Shown: piece by piece, positions 63,741 to 64,000 of the stretch
Position numbering within the stretch: the first letter of the stretch is position 1
Layout: each line of letters opens with the position of its first letter
NCBI GenBank assembly: GCA_949289215.1
Contig: CASENC010000048.1
Location: 20,874-84,873 of the forward strand
DNA from: an uncultured Bacteroidales bacterium
Lineage (GTDB): Bacteria; Bacteroidota; Bacteroidia; Bacteroidales; Muribaculaceae
DNA length: 64,000 nucleotides
Direction of reading: 5' to 3'
Made by a program: the position numbers and the translations under genes
The notes under the pieces: model-generated
Seen by the model: only the letters and a program-made list of their open reading frames with translations
The model's database searches: none
Told to the model about the DNA's origin: nothing

Positions 63741-64000
63741 AAGGTGCGTCATTTCCATAATGGTGCACCTTTATTGTTGCCATTGATAATTGTTATCAAT
63801 AGTTATTATTGCTGATTTCGATGATAAATGCGCACGGCAAGCAGTCTTAAGTTGGATAGAAATTATTGGTGTCCGCTAAAAATTGACTGTAAGTATATAA
63901 GTTGCTAAACAATAGGTGTTTACATGGATTTTTACATATAGGGGCTTACATTTCGTTAGAAACAATAAGCATAAGCAATAACGTAAGTTTTATTGCAAAT
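63741..64000. other. Unassigned 260-bp right end
   Basis: No gene is seen. It contains an imperfect hairpin AAGGTGC...GCACCTT (63741-63772), a perfect palindrome ATTGATAA-TTG-TTATCAAT (63782-63800) and three TTACAT words at 63920, 63932 and 63946. The stretch beginning GTGTCCGCTAAAAATTGAC (about 63870) could be the edge of a mobile element whose body is outside the window, but I cannot show this. Confidence 0.35.

Noticed and set aside
63741-63772. Second terminator after the export operon
   Set aside because: The stem has two internal mismatches and lacks a proper T run; the hairpin at 63710-63740 is better.
1-64000. tRNA, rRNA genes or CRISPR arrays
   Set aside because: Intergenic gaps were read for cloverleaf-like or regularly spaced repeats and none was found; no cas genes are present.

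Overview
The window looks like a chromosomal segment from a member of the Bacteroidota, most likely a gut Bacteroidales (a Muribaculaceae-like organism is my guess, not proven). The signs are many promoter boxes of the form TAnnTTTG ahead of genes, little Shine-Dalgarno sequence, and family content typical of the phylum: a TIGR02757 protein, a DUF4301 protein, macroglobulin-like/TonB-plug proteins, an LpxH-type hydrolase, tandem FtsX/MacB permeases beside an NtrC-type regulator, and a class I lanthipeptide leader with an LSLNKET motif. I saw no tRNA, rRNA or CRISPR array.

Layout. 1-6.7 kb: housekeeping genes (partial ispD, a candidate small RNA, LpxH-like hydrolase, MIP18/DUF59, TIGR02757) and a cell-wall operon (alpha/beta hydrolase, membrane-anchored MurF-like ligase, Ddl). 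6.8-17.0 kb: the accessory highlight, a same-strand class I lanthipeptide locus. It has two paralogous MG-domain/TonB-plug envelope proteins flanking a 147-residue precursor with 18 cysteines, then LanC, a LanB glutamylation protein and a separate LanB elimination protein. 17.2-27.8 kb: ABC-F ATPase, M13 peptidase, a MITE-like 210-bp element between two exact copies of a terminator, TatD, polyprenyl synthase, small lipoprotein, RsfS, FtsH, TrpB2. 28.0-34.7 kb: TetR-controlled efflux operon (TolC, HlyD, two ATPases, two ABC-2 permeases). 34.7-50.5 kb: BASS-type transporter, HisS, Zn peptidase, nucleotidyltransferase, GalE, secreted hydrolase, lipoprotein, RSH alarmone synthetase with a degenerate hydrolase domain, DUF4301, periplasmic thioredoxin, a ferredoxin-type aldo/keto reductase with a membrane polyferredoxin, ECF sigma factor, HAD phosphatase. 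50.5-63.7 kb: NtrC-type regulator and histidine kinase followed by an export operon (TolC, HlyD, three tandem FtsX-type permeases, ATPase).

How it fits together. The lanthipeptide locus contains the parts needed to dehydrate and cyclise a very unusual large Cys-rich precursor, but no recognisable protease or dedicated transporter. The two envelope proteins on either side of the precursor, whose plug-like regions differ while the rest is conserved, are the best candidates for partners in surface display, export or sensing of the product. The two export operons elsewhere have no visible link to the lanthipeptide except that they could supply transport.

The strongest leads are the lanthipeptide locus, the duplicated terminator around a MITE-like element, the membrane MurF/Ddl/hydrolase operon, the recombinogenic permease array, and a candidate small RNA upstream of ispD. 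All functional statements are read from sequence and from memory of protein families; no search was run.
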